DNA of 64,000 nt from the NCBI GenBank assembly GCA_963931865.1, contig OZ007506.1, forward strand, positions 2,910,926 to 2,974,925, given 5' to 3'. Origin of the DNA: Axinella damicornis. Taxonomy: Eukaryota > Porifera > Demospongiae > Axinellida > Axinellidae. The notes under the pieces were generated by a model, which was not told where the DNA came from, ran no database searches, and saw only the letters and a program-made list of their open reading frames with translations. This document shows positions 10,198 to 20,526 of the stretch, one piece after another. Positions within the stretch are counted from its first letter, which is position 1, and each line of letters starts with the position of its first letter. The translations under genes and the position numbers were made by a program.

Positions 10198-12201
10198 CTA
10201 GTATGTGGCATCTCTGTCATGCTGGTGACCTTGATCTGATTCACTGTCACTGTAGTGCTCACCACCTGACATTGGGGCAGGGATCAGTGGTGTGTATGCC
10301 TCTGCATGAACAATCCTGTCTGGTAGTGAATCCTCCAGCAACTGCTGCTGTTCTTCGGGTGTGTTTCTGTGCACCAGTTTGTGGTAGAGCTTTTGTGGCA
10401 GCTTCTTTCTAACAACCAACCAGTATACAATGAGGACAACGATATAGAGCAGAGGTACAAAACCTGATAGAAAAAGTAGTACTGATGACATGTCCATGAA
10501 AGAGTTTGATTTAACAAGTGCAGTATCAAAAGTAATCGCCATAGCAGAGGAATAACAAATGACGACTGAAAGGATCAGTAAGCTGTCAGTTATGTTATGA
10601 ACAGTTGATCTGTATGGCCGGAGAACAACAAATGTGATTGCAAAAGCTACAAGAATTACTGTGGCAAGTGGATAATACAAAATTGACCGAGTAGCAGCAT
10701 ACAATCCTATTAAAGCAATTCGTATTAAAAGATAAAATCCTGCAAAGTATCGACAGTCACGTGTACCACTAGTTCCATTCTTGTAGCAGCCTTGAAATGA
10801 GTCCATGAACATGTGTAATGTAACACACCTTAATCCTAGTTTATTTAGTCCTCTCTGGAAGCAGTGACATGGATACAGACACAAAAGCAGGAAAGGTATA
10901 ACAAGCAAAACCACAAATGCTATGATTCCAAATGGAAGATGTTCTCTGCCAAAGTATTTGGTGCTTCCATCAGAATAGAGGTACATCTTGGGAAGAGGTT
11001 TACCATGAATGTCATACACAGTGGTGGGAGCAAGGAGGTCGATTGATATACTGAGCAGTTTTACGTATGATAGGAGAAGCAAGGTGGCAAAGGCATCAAC
11101 CAATGATGTTCTAATGTCCCACTGCCTTCTGAAATGAGAGAAGCAACGATGGAATGGCTTCCACAGGCATAATACTATCCGGCATCCATGATCATGAAGC
11201 TCAAGAAAGACATATATCACACCAAGTAGAACCAAAGGGTAAATTGCTAGGACATAGTCCAGTGCTAAAGCCTGAATGGTAGTCATTTTAGGATGCAAGC
11301 AAAATGGCGGATAAAACATACGAAGAAAGTCCAAGTTCCAGCAGCCATAGAGGGATGACACAATTTTACCTGCAACCACTTGTGGAGGACTTGCATGAGC
11401 TGATCTTGTAAGGTAACGTAATTGTGCAGGTGCAGAATAGATTTGTGTTACCAGCACGAAACCATTGAGCAGACCAGATGTCGCACTTAACCTGAAGACT
11501 ACGATGACCCCTATGAATAATGTGAGAGGCAGAAAGGCAACAGCGATATACTTGATCCAGTTCATAGTGTAGTTGGAGCATTCAACGCATGCTAAGGAGT
11601 AAGAATACACAGAAGGAGCAAATCCATGTTCACATTTACCACACAGCTGACCATCTCTGTGATAGCTCCCACACAGGAATGTATTAAGTTCAGTAGCATT
11701 GTTAACCTTACTAGGAATAGTGTAGTAAGTTTGGCCTAGAAAGCAAGCGTAAATACACAAGCCAACAACGTATGAAGCGGAGTCTTTACTGTATGTCATG
11801 CAATGACAATCAAGAACTTGTAGCTGAGTTTCATTGGGGCACTTCACTATCCATCCCAGTGCACTGCTACACTCACAGATTGCACTTCCATTAGTAGTCT
11901 TCTTGGGATAAAACCACGGTTGTGGGCAGGAATATTCTTCAGTGTCTCTGTCTTCATTAAATGGCCACACTGTCTGCGAGTCTGTTGTCAGTATTTTGTC
12001 CAAAGTGCTGATGTTGTAAGGGGACAGAAGTTTGAGATGCCCTCTATTTAGTTGCGATTGGCTTGTCCCAATGGAGGGGTAGTTTGCACCCTTTGGCCAA
12101 TGGTCTTGATTGTTACTCTCAATTAGAGTAGCATTCCCGTTAACTCGATGTGTGCCATTCAACAGGTTCAGTAGCAACGCAACCAGAAGCCACGAGACCA
12201 T
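10198..12201 (-). CDS. Copy C: Cys-rich multi-pass membrane protein, intact
   Basis: Single-exon frame of 667 residues starting at the conserved MVSWLL. The ectodomain is of the A/F class (YPKKTTNGSAICEC, KCPNETQLQVLDCHC) with CGKCEHGFAPSVYSYS before the first membrane segment. About nine hydrophobic segments follow. The loop after TM4 includes STKYFGREHLPFG, and the extracellular-type loop GCYKNGTSGTRDCRYF is almost invariant in all copies. The tail is nearly identical to those of B, D, E and F (dileucine, YTPL, SDSESD). It pairs with copy D as a duplicate of the A-B block. Function unknown; membrane receptor-like. Confidence 0.87.
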   Translation of the reverse strand: MVSWLLVALLLNLLNGTHRVNGNATLIESNNQDHWPKGANYPSIGTSQSQLNRGHLKLLSPYNISTLDKILTTDSQTVWPFNEDRDTEEYSCPQPWFYPKKTTNGSAICECSSALGWIVKCPNETQLQVLDCHCMTYSKDSASYVVGLCIYACFLGQTYYTIPSKVNNATELNTFLCGSYHRDGQLCGKCEHGFAPSVYSYSLACVECSNYTMNWIKYIAVAFLPLTLFIGVIVVFRLSATSGLLNGFVLVTQIYSAPAQLRYLTRSAHASPPQVVAGKIVSSLYGCWNLDFLRMFYPPFCLHPKMTTIQALALDYVLAIYPLVLLGVIYVFLELHDHGCRIVLCLWKPFHRCFSHFRRQWDIRTSLVDAFATLLLLSYVKLLSISIDLLAPTTVYDIHGKPLPKMYLYSDGSTKYFGREHLPFGIIAFVVLLVIPFLLLCLYPCHCFQRGLNKLGLRCVTLHMFMDSFQGCYKNGTSGTRDCRYFAGFYLLIRIALIGLYAATRSILYYPLATVILVAFAITFVVLRPYRSTVHNITDSLLILSVVICYSSAMAITFDTALVKSNSFMDMSSVLLFLSGFVPLLYIVVLIVYWLVVRKKLPQKLYHKLVHRNTPEEQQQLLEDSLPDRIVHAEAYTPLIPAPMSGGEHYSDSESDQGHQHDRDATY

Positions 12202-12734
12202 TTTCGTTCTGCAAGTATGTGTACACTGCGCATAGTGCCTAAAGTTTGTGCAGAAGTAATTGTTTCATGCCATTACTTTCTTTTCATAGTAGCAATCTGG
12301 GGTAAGAACCTGAAGGTGTTTTACTTTACACAATCTACACAATGTGTGGGCACAGTGCATATTTTCTGCGCTGAACGTCACTGTGCAACTTAAACATTAT
12401 AAACAAAAGCATCATCAGACTACAACACCATAAATACCAATTTGTACTTGTGGGATGTATACTTAAGTACACAAAAATATAGTCGCTTCTTCCATTTCTT
12501 AGCTACCGGTAACGTATGCTGCAGAAGCTAATGGTCAAACTTGTCTGCATTCTATTATGTAGCTATCTCCTGTCTGCTTCACTCATGGCCATGAGCCAAA
12601 GATTTAGCTACGTCAATTTGAGTGTGAAGTGCCCAATCTGCATGGCATAGTTCACTCTTTTGCTCCTTCTCGCTACATAGACTGAAATGACACTTACCAT
12701 TTGTGGACTACGGATTAGGTCAGAGAAGGCATAC

Positions 12735-13046
12735 AGTTCCAGTAGCTACACTGCCAAACTTGCAGATTGCACTTCCATTGGTAGTATTTTGGGGATGGTG
12801 GTCGATGTTTCTGTCTCATAGTCTTCAGAATGACTGAATGGCTGCAATGTCTGTGAGTGTGTTGTCAGTGTTTTCTCCCACGTGTCGATCTTGTTAGTCA
12901 GAACTTTGAGATGCTACTTAGTACGACCATTTGTATCCCTTGTCAGGGGAATATGGTAATTTGCACCCTTCGGGAGTGGTATATACAACTGTCTTGCCTG
13001 CTACTCTCAATTGTTGTAGCAGTGCGAGCAGAAGCCACAAGACCAT
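12735..13046 (-). pseudogene. Relic of the membrane-protein N-terminal coding region
   Basis: Counterpart of the relic at 3400-3724. It runs from the ATG-equivalent at 13046 through leader-like text to the CTTGCAGATTGCACTTCC block that encodes the NGSAIC region in intact copies. Frames are broken, and the Cys-rich and membrane regions are absent. Confidence 0.5.
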
Positions 13047-13430
13047 TTTGCTTTTGCAGATTCTGAAGTGTGCACTCTATCTTAACCTAAATAATGGATC
13101 TATAGCAAATGTATAACACTACTAATAGCTAAGTGAAGTTTGTGTACAAGTATTGAAATACATTTGTTTCCATCGAAACGTGTGGTAAGAACTACATTAG
13201 ACTGAAAAGCTTGCTTCCTCAATCTACACAATGTGTAGGCACAGTACAACTAGTCGTATGCTAGCTAACTGAAAGCTGCTTTCCATGTTGTAGAACAAGT
13301 TTCACAATGTCTTATTGATGTTTGTCTGCCATCCTAATTATGGACATAAATTATCACGAACATGACCAACCTTGCATGCATGGAGTTGTCTAATTTGCAC
13401 AAAATTGAGAAGGTCAAATGTAGCTTAAAT

Positions 13431-13503
13431 TAGCCTCGTTCCCAGGCTCCTCCCCAGCTTATTGTCGCGACAAAAAGCTGGGGAGGAGCCTGGGAACGAG
13501 GCT
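13431..13503. mobile_element. Mutator-like micro-MITE hairpin, 73 bp
   Basis: The ends TAGCCTCGTTCCCAGG and CCTGGGAACGAGGCT are extended inward by perfectly paired CTCCTCCCCAGCT arms, leaving a short loop containing TTGTCGCGACAA. The flanks AGCTTAAAT (13422-13430) and AGCTAAAAT (13504-13512) are a 9-bp target duplication with one mismatch. Confidence 0.7.
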
Positions 13504-14383
13504 AGCTAAAATAATGGGATTATGCATACAGTTAGTGGGTTGAGAGTGAAGAGAGCCTTCTCATACATGAAGTGCATGTGTTCATAGCAACCTGTGGTAA
13601 GAGATAGCCACAACCAACGGAAGGTGCATGTTTACTTCCCTCAATCTACACAACGTGTAGGCACAGTAGTACAAAACAAAACTTCACAATAATAATATTT
13701 ATGGAGTTAAATCTAAACCTTTTTATGGTATTGTTGATTGATAATGTTTCTCTGGTTTACGTTGCCCATACATGTACTTAAAAATCCCTTCTGTAACAGT
13801 GCCAATGTTCAGCCAACGTATACAGTGCAAAAACTATCCACCACCTACACAATTACATCAACCAAATTAATGTTGATAGGTTTTGGGGGGGGGGGGGAAG
13901 CAGCTAGTTATAGTATACTGAATGAAAGGATGAAACACACAAGACAATAGTGGCTAGAGGAGAGTTGCCTGAGTTATTATGCTCTGTCATGCTGATCATC
14001 TTATGGCTGTCACTGATTCATTATTAGACACTGGGGTGCAGGGATCAGTGTTGCATATACCTTTATGCAGAGTCCACGTGATATGATTCACTAACGGGTT
14101 GATGGGTCATTATTCACTCAGTTTGCACAGGTAGAGATGTTTGTTCCACCAACACAATTAAGAAGGCTTTGACCTATCAATATTAATATTATTCTGCCAA
14201 AGAATTTTACAATGATTGGTAGAAACAGCAAGGAAATAATATGCATTGCCTACAGATTCCAAACAAATGAAGTGGAATAGACTCCAGACAAACATGAAAA
14301 TCCAAATGTGTTTTTTGAATACATACTCCACATTACTAAATGTACTGTTATTCAGCAATGCTCATTCATAGCTAACTGTTTGG

Positions 14384-16414
14384 CTAGTATGTGGCATCTC
14401 TGTCATGCTGGTGACCTTGATCTGATTCACTGTCACTGTAGTGCTCACCACCTGACATTGGGGCAGGGATCAGTGGTGTGTATGCCTCTGCATGAACAAT
14501 CCTGTCTGGTAGTGAATCCTCCAGCAACTGCTGCTGTTCTTCTGCTGTGTTACTGTGCACCAGTTTGCAGTAGAGCTTTTGTGGCAGCTTCTTTCTAACA
14601 ACCAACCAGTATACAATGAGGACAACAATATAGAATAGAGGCACTAAAGCTGATAGGTAAATCGTTACTAATGATATGTCCATGAAGGAGTTCGATTTAA
14701 GATATGCATCATTAAGAGAACTGGCCATAAGAGAGGAATAACAAATGGTCATTGAAAGGATCAGAAAGGTGTCAGTTACATTATGAACTGTTGATCTGTA
14801 TGGACGGACAACAGCAAATGTGATTGCAAAAGCTGCAAGAATTACTGTGGCAATTGGATAATAGAGAATTTTACGTGAAACAGCATAGACTCCGACTAAA
14901 GCAATCCGTATGAAAAGATAAAATCCTGCAAAGTATCGACAGTCACGTGTACCACTAGTTCCATTCTTGTAGCAGCCTTGAAATGAGTCCATGAATATGT
15001 GTAACGTAGCACACCTTAATCCTAGTTTATTTAGGCCTCTCTGGAAACAGTGAAATGGATACAGACACAAAAGCAGGAAAGGTAAAATAATGAACATCAG
15101 CAGAACGAGCAATGCTGTGATTCCAAATGGAAGATGTTCTCTGCCAAAGTATTCGGTGCTTCCATCATAATAGAGGTACGACTTGGGAAGAGGTTTACCA
15201 TGAAAATCATACACAGTGGTGGGAACAAGGAGACTGATTGATAGACTGAGCAGTTTTATGTATGATAAAAGAAGCAAGGTGGCAAAGGCATCAACCAATG
15301 ATGTTCTAATGTCCCACTGCCTTCTGAAACGGGAAAAGCAACGATGGAATGGCTTCCACAGGCATAATATTAGCCTGCATCCGTGATCATGAACCTCAAC
15401 GAAGACATATACCACTCCAAGTAAAACCAAAGGGTAAATTGCCAGGACATAGTCCAATGCTAAAGCCTGTATGGTAGTCATTTTAGGATGCAAACAAAAT
15501 GGTGAATAAATCATGCGGAAAAAGTCCAAATTCCAGCAACCATAGACGGATGACAAAATCATACCTCCAACCACTTCTGCAGGACCTGCATGAACTGAAC
15601 TCGTAAGAGAATGAAATTGTGGTGGCATGGAATAGAATTGTGTTACCAACACAAAGCCATTGAGCAGACCAGAAGTCACACTTAACCTGAAGACTACGAT
15701 GACCCCTAGGAAGACTGTGAGAGGTAGAAAGGCAACAGCAATATACTTGATCCAGTTCATAGTGTAGTTGGAGCATTCAACGCATGCTAAGGAGTAAGAA
15801 TACACAGAAGGAGCAAATCCAGTTTTACATTTACCACACAGCTGACCAGCTCTGTGATAGTCACCACACTGGAAGGTATTGAGTTCAGTAGCATTAACCT
15901 GGCTAGGAATAGAGTAGTATGCCATGTGACCTGCCGGAAAGCAACTATAATAGCACAAGCCAACAACGTATCCATCTGAGTCTTCATTGTATGTCATGCA
16001 ATAACAAGCAAGAACTTGCAACTGAGTTTCGTAGTTGGTGCACTGTACTATCCCTTCCAGCGCACTGCCACACTCACAGACTGCACTGCCATTAGTAGTC
16101 CTCTTGGAATAAAACCACGGTTTAGAGCAGGCAATTGTTTGGTTTCTGTCTTCATCAGACTGACTAAATGGCAACTGTGTCTGTGAGCCTGTTGTCTGTA
16201 TTGTTTTTCCAATCTTATAAGAGGTCAGAACGTTGAGATGACTTCTGATAGCATCATTTGGTTGACTTCTCCCAATGGTGTGGTAGTTTGCACCCTGTGG
16301 TACTGACATCCACTGGCTGTCTTGATGACTGATCTTAATCTCTGTAGCATTCACTTGTTCATTGGTGGGTTTCAACAAGTGTAGTAGCAAAGCAAAGAGA
16401 AGCCACAAGACCAT
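14384..16414 (-). CDS. Copy D: Cys-rich multi-pass membrane protein, intact
   Basis: Single-exon frame of 676 residues beginning MVLWLLFALLLHLL. The codon matching the upstream ATG of copies B and E is CTG here, which supports the MVLWLL start throughout the family. The ectodomain class is that of B and E (YSKRTTNGSAVCECGSALEG, TNYETQLQVLACYC), with CGKCKTGFAPSVYSYS. TM1-TM2 read FLPLTVFLGV and QFYSMPPQF, a version shared only with copy E. The remaining membrane segments and tail are as in the other copies. D and E are each other's closest relatives by eye. Function unknown. Confidence 0.88.
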   Translation of the reverse strand: MVLWLLFALLLHLLKPTNEQVNATEIKISHQDSQWMSVPQGANYHTIGRSQPNDAIRSHLNVLTSYKIGKTIQTTGSQTQLPFSQSDEDRNQTIACSKPWFYSKRTTNGSAVCECGSALEGIVQCTNYETQLQVLACYCMTYNEDSDGYVVGLCYYSCFPAGHMAYYSIPSQVNATELNTFQCGDYHRAGQLCGKCKTGFAPSVYSYSLACVECSNYTMNWIKYIAVAFLPLTVFLGVIVVFRLSVTSGLLNGFVLVTQFYSMPPQFHSLTSSVHAGPAEVVGGMILSSVYGCWNLDFFRMIYSPFCLHPKMTTIQALALDYVLAIYPLVLLGVVYVFVEVHDHGCRLILCLWKPFHRCFSRFRRQWDIRTSLVDAFATLLLLSYIKLLSLSISLLVPTTVYDFHGKPLPKSYLYYDGSTEYFGREHLPFGITALLVLLMFIILPFLLLCLYPFHCFQRGLNKLGLRCATLHIFMDSFQGCYKNGTSGTRDCRYFAGFYLFIRIALVGVYAVSRKILYYPIATVILAAFAITFAVVRPYRSTVHNVTDTFLILSMTICYSSLMASSLNDAYLKSNSFMDISLVTIYLSALVPLFYIVVLIVYWLVVRKKLPQKLYCKLVHSNTAEEQQQLLEDSLPDRIVHAEAYTPLIPAPMSGGEHYSDSESDQGHQHDRDATY

Positions 16415-16519
16415 TCTCTTTTTGCAGATTCTGAAGTGCAGTTCACTCTATTGGTCCTCCTCTCTGCATAGGACTGATCAATATTGTAACAGTGTACTAC
16501 GGATTAGGCAACAGAAGTC

Positions 16520-16880
16520 AGAGAAGGCAATCCCATGGAGTGCACTGCCACATTCACAGATTGCACTCCCTATTTGTACCACAAATTTTCCTGTCTGCTA
16601 CATTGTAACTGAAAGTCACATGGCATGTAAGTGGACAAAAGTTCAGCAATATGTTACCATTTATGGTATTGTAGACTATAATAAAGCTTCTCCTTTATGC
16701 AGGTTGCAATTTTTGCTGTTCTTATAATACCGCAAATATATCCATTCTGTATTAATCATCAGCCAATTAATGTATCTACACAATGTGCAAGAGCACATGG
16801 TGACATCACCGTCTGCCGCAATGACAATGATGTCACTCTTGAATGCGAACAGAAGTCACAGGATGGTTTTCCTTTCGCAG
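16520..16880 (-). pseudogene. Weak relic of the membrane-protein 5' region
   Basis: CACTGCCACATTCACAGATT (near 16545) matches the CECGSA-coding block, and around 16850-16875 a stretch resembles the family's translation start. The sequence between does not align well and the frames are broken. This is the most decayed of the four relics and may be a composite. Confidence 0.35.
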
Positions 16881-17138
16881 ATTTTGCACACTACTAGTTT
16901 TGTATTTAATTCTAAATGCACAGTCCCACTACAATTCTTGGTAAGTATACAGGTTGTGTGAAAGTACTCAATGCCTGAAATGCAGTCTTGTATGATTTGG
17001 TTTTCATAGCAACCTGTGGTAAGAGATAGCTACAACCAACGGAAGGTGCATGTTTACTTCCCTCAATCTACACAACGTGTAGGCACAGTAGTACAAACAA
17101 AACTTGTGAATCAAAATAATTTTATGGAATTAAACCTT

Positions 17139-17229
17139 TTATGGTATTGATAATGTTTATGGTATTGATAATGTTTATGGTATTGATAATGTTTATGGTA
17201 TTGATAATGTTTATGGTATTGATAATGCT
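17139..17229. repeat. 18-bp minisatellite, about five units
   Basis: The unit is TTTATGGTATTGATAATG. Homologous positions at ~8400-8470 and ~21525-21600 have only about two to three units, so copy number changed after the spacer duplications. Confidence 0.8.
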
Positions 17230-18474
17230 TTAATGTTTTATGGAATTAAACCTTTTATAATGTTTCTCTACTTTACGTTGCACATACACAGTGTACTAAA
17301 AATCCCTTCTGTAAAAAGTGCCACTGTCCAGCCAACGTTCCATGCAGAAACTATCCCCCACCTACACAATTAGTGCCATTATCTTAATGAAATATTTTTT
17401 CTAGCACTGTAGCTACCTCTTCAGTGGAACGAAAGGATGAGACACACAAGACAGTAGTGACTAGAGGAGAGTTGCCTGAGTTACTATGCACATGTGTAAT
17501 AGCAATCCTGCAACATACTCTGTCATCCTGACCGGTTCACTACTGCATGCAGTGCTACATATACCTTCATGCAGAGTCCATGTGATTTGATTCACTAACG
17601 GATTGTCGGTCATTCTTCACTCAATTTGTACAGGTAGAGATGTGTGTTCCACCAGCACAATTAAGAAGGTATGTGATCCATCAAAATTCTGCCCAAGAAT
17701 TTTATGGTGGAATTACTGAGTGAGTAAGAAACGGTTACCTATAGACCCCAGACAGTTTCCAACTGTCTGAATTGGAAACGACTCCAGACAAACATGAAAA
17801 TCGATATCTTTAAAGACATAATCCATTACGTGTAAACAACAACAAGTTGAGCACCCTATTTACATGTGGTTGTTTCCTGCTGTATAGCATTACTCTTTGA
17901 GGTGACGAACATGACGAACTGAATGTGTTTACGTTTCTCAATCTACACACTGAAAGTCATGTGGCATAATTATAAGTACACAAAATTTCACAATGTGGAA
18001 TTAAATCTTAACCTTTAATGGTATTGCGGACTGATTCAGAACGTTTATGTTGCACATGCATGTACTTATGTACACAAACACAAAATTACTTTTGTATATA
18101 GGTATGCTAAATTCAGTCAATGCAGCTATACACTGCAAAACAACAATCGAATTTGTCTGTACTCTAATTCAAAACTATGAATATGACCTATATCTCCTAC
18201 CTGTTGCATGCATATATGCAAAAGCAAACAACTTTGTAGATAAATAGCTATTTACATGAGAAAATAGCAGTGCACTGAATGTATGCAAACTGGTGACATC
18301 TTTCCCTTACAAGTATGAAGTGCATGTGAATGACACATAAACAAGAACGTGGATGCATATAGCTATAGCTTTGTACATTTAGTGCATAACCAAATGAGCA
18401 TAGTACTTAAGGCATACAAAATCATAATAAATGTACTGTTATTCAGCAATGCTCATTCATAGCTAACTGTTTGA

Positions 18475-20499
18475 CTAGTATGTGGCATCTCTGTCATGCT
18501 GGTGACCTTGATCTGATTCACTGTCACTGTAGTGCTCACCACCTGACATTGGGGCAGGGATCAGTGGTGTATATGCCTCTGCATGGACAATCCTGTCTGG
18601 TAGTGAATCTTCCAGCAACTGTTCTTCTGTTGTGTTTCTGTGCACCAGTTTGCGGAAGAGCTTTTGTGGCAGCTTCTTTCTAACAACCAACCAGTATACA
18701 ATGAGGACAACAATATAGAATAGAGGCACTAAAGCTGATAGGTAAATCATTAATAATGATATGTCCATGAAAGAGTTCGATTTAAGATATGCATCATTAA
18801 GAGAACTGGCCATAACAGAAGAATAACAAATGATCATTGAAAGGATCAGAAAGGTGTCAGTTACATTATGAACAGTTGATCTGTTTGGCCGGAGAACAGC
18901 AAATGTGATTGCAAAAGCTGCAAGAATTACTGTGGCAAGCGGATAAAAGAGAATTGTACGTGAAAGAGCATAGACTCCGACTAAAGCAATCCGTATGAAA
19001 AGATAAAGTCCTGCAAAGTATCGACAGTCACGTGTACCACTAGTTCCATTCTTGTAGCAGCCTTGAAATGAGTCCATGAGTATGTGTAAAGCACCACACC
19101 TTAATCCTAGTTTATTTAGGCACCTCTGGAAGCAGTGACATGGATACAGACACAAAAGCAGGAAAGGTAAAATAATGAACATCAGCAGAACCAGCAATGC
19201 TGTGATTCCAAATGGAAGATGTTCTCTGCCAAAGTATTCGGTGCTTCCATCATAAAAGAGGTACGACTTGGGAAGAGATTTACCATGAAAATCATACACA
19301 GTGGTGGGAGCAAGGAGACTGATTGACAGACTGAGCAGTTTTATGTATGATAAAAGAAGCAAGGTGGCAAAGGCATCAACCAATGATGCTCTAATGTCCC
19401 ACTGCCTTCTGAAACGGGAAATGCAACGATGGAATGGCTTCCACAGGCATAAAATTAGCCTGCATCCGTGATCATGTAACTCAACAAAGACATATACCAC
19501 ACCAAGTAGAACCAAAGGGTAAATTGCCAGGACATAGTCCAGTGCTAAAGCCTGTATGGTAGTCATTTTAGGATGTAAGCAAAATGGCGGATAAATTGTG
19601 CGAAAAAAGTCCAAATTCCAGCAACCATAGATGGATGACAAAATCATACCTCCAACCACTTGTGCAGGACCTGCATGAAATGAACTCGTAAGATAACGAA
19701 ATTGTGGTGGCATGGAATAGAATTGTGTCACCAACACAAAGCCATTGAGCAGACCAGAAGTCACACTTAACCTGAAGACTACGATGACCCCTAGAAATAT
19801 TGTGAGAGGTAGAAAGGCAACAGCGATATACTTGATCCAGTTCATAGTGTAGTTGGAGCATTCAACGCATGCTAAGGAGTAGGAATACACAGAAGGAGCA
19901 AATCCAGTTTTACATTTACCACACAGCTGACCATCTCTGTGATAGTCACCACACTGGAATGTATTGAGTTCAGTAGCATTAACCTGGCTAGGAATAGAGT
20001 TGTATGCCATGTGACCTGTTGGATGGCAACCATAATAGCTCAAGCCAACAATGTATCCATCTGAGTCTTCATCGTATGTCATGCAATAACAGGAAAGAAC
20101 CTGTAACTGAGTTTCGTAGTTGGTGCACTGAACTATCCCTCCTAGTGCACTGCCACACTCACAGACTGCACTGCCATTAGTAGTCCTCTTGGAATAAAAC
20201 CACAGTTTAGAGCAGGTAAAGGTTTGGTTTCTGTCTTCATCAGACTGACTAAATGGCAACTGTGTCTGTGAGCCTGTTGTCTGTAGTGTTTTTCCAATCT
20301 TGTAAGAGGTCAGAATGTTGAGATGACTTCTGATAGCATCATTTGGTTGACTTCTCCCAATTGTGTGGTAGTTTGCACCCTGTGGTACTGACATCCACTG
20401 GCTGTCTTGATGACTGCTCTTAATCTCTGTAGCATTCACTTGTTCATTGGTGAGTTTCAGCAAGTGTAGTAGCAAAGCAAAGAGAAGCCACAAGACCAT
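18475..20499 (-). CDS. Copy E: Cys-rich multi-pass membrane protein, intact
   Basis: Single-exon frame of 674 residues from MVLWLL at 20499; an in-frame ATG nine codons upstream (20526) is not conserved. The ectodomain is of the B/D class with CGKCKTGFAPSVYSYS, TM1-TM2 are as in copy D (QFYSMPPQF), and the GCYKNGTSGTRDC loop is intact. The tail lost two Gln codons (TTEEQLLED), leaving the acidic dileucine. The upstream flank (20660-21360) is a duplicate of the flank upstream of copy B. Function unknown. Confidence 0.87.
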   Translation of the reverse strand: MVLWLLFALLLHLLKLTNEQVNATEIKSSHQDSQWMSVPQGANYHTIGRSQPNDAIRSHLNILTSYKIGKTLQTTGSQTQLPFSQSDEDRNQTFTCSKLWFYSKRTTNGSAVCECGSALGGIVQCTNYETQLQVLSCYCMTYDEDSDGYIVGLSYYGCHPTGHMAYNSIPSQVNATELNTFQCGDYHRDGQLCGKCKTGFAPSVYSYSLACVECSNYTMNWIKYIAVAFLPLTIFLGVIVVFRLSVTSGLLNGFVLVTQFYSMPPQFRYLTSSFHAGPAQVVGGMILSSIYGCWNLDFFRTIYPPFCLHPKMTTIQALALDYVLAIYPLVLLGVVYVFVELHDHGCRLILCLWKPFHRCISRFRRQWDIRASLVDAFATLLLLSYIKLLSLSISLLAPTTVYDFHGKSLPKSYLFYDGSTEYFGREHLPFGITALLVLLMFIILPFLLLCLYPCHCFQRCLNKLGLRCGALHILMDSFQGCYKNGTSGTRDCRYFAGLYLFIRIALVGVYALSRTILFYPLATVILAAFAITFAVLRPNRSTVHNVTDTFLILSMIICYSSVMASSLNDAYLKSNSFMDISLLMIYLSALVPLFYIVVLIVYWLVVRKKLPQKLFRKLVHRNTTEEQLLEDSLPDRIVHAEAYTPLIPAPMSGGEHYSDSESDQGHQHDRDATY

Positions 20500-20526
20500 T
20501 CTCTTTTTGCAGATTCTGAACTGCAC

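Larger units (their letters stand above)
12202..14383. other. Spacer between copies C and D
   Basis: Duplicate of the A-B spacer without the piggyBac-like insertion. It holds one 5'-region relic, motif copies (12335, 13224, 13646), the hairpin element at 13431-13503 and a G13 run at 13885-13897. No intact gene was seen. Confidence 0.6.
16415..18474. other. Spacer between copies D and E
   Basis: It contains a weak relic of the family 5' region (16520-16880), one motif copy (17068) and a five-unit minisatellite (17139-17229). The remainder aligns with 9030-10197 of the B-C spacer. No gene was recognised. Confidence 0.55.
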
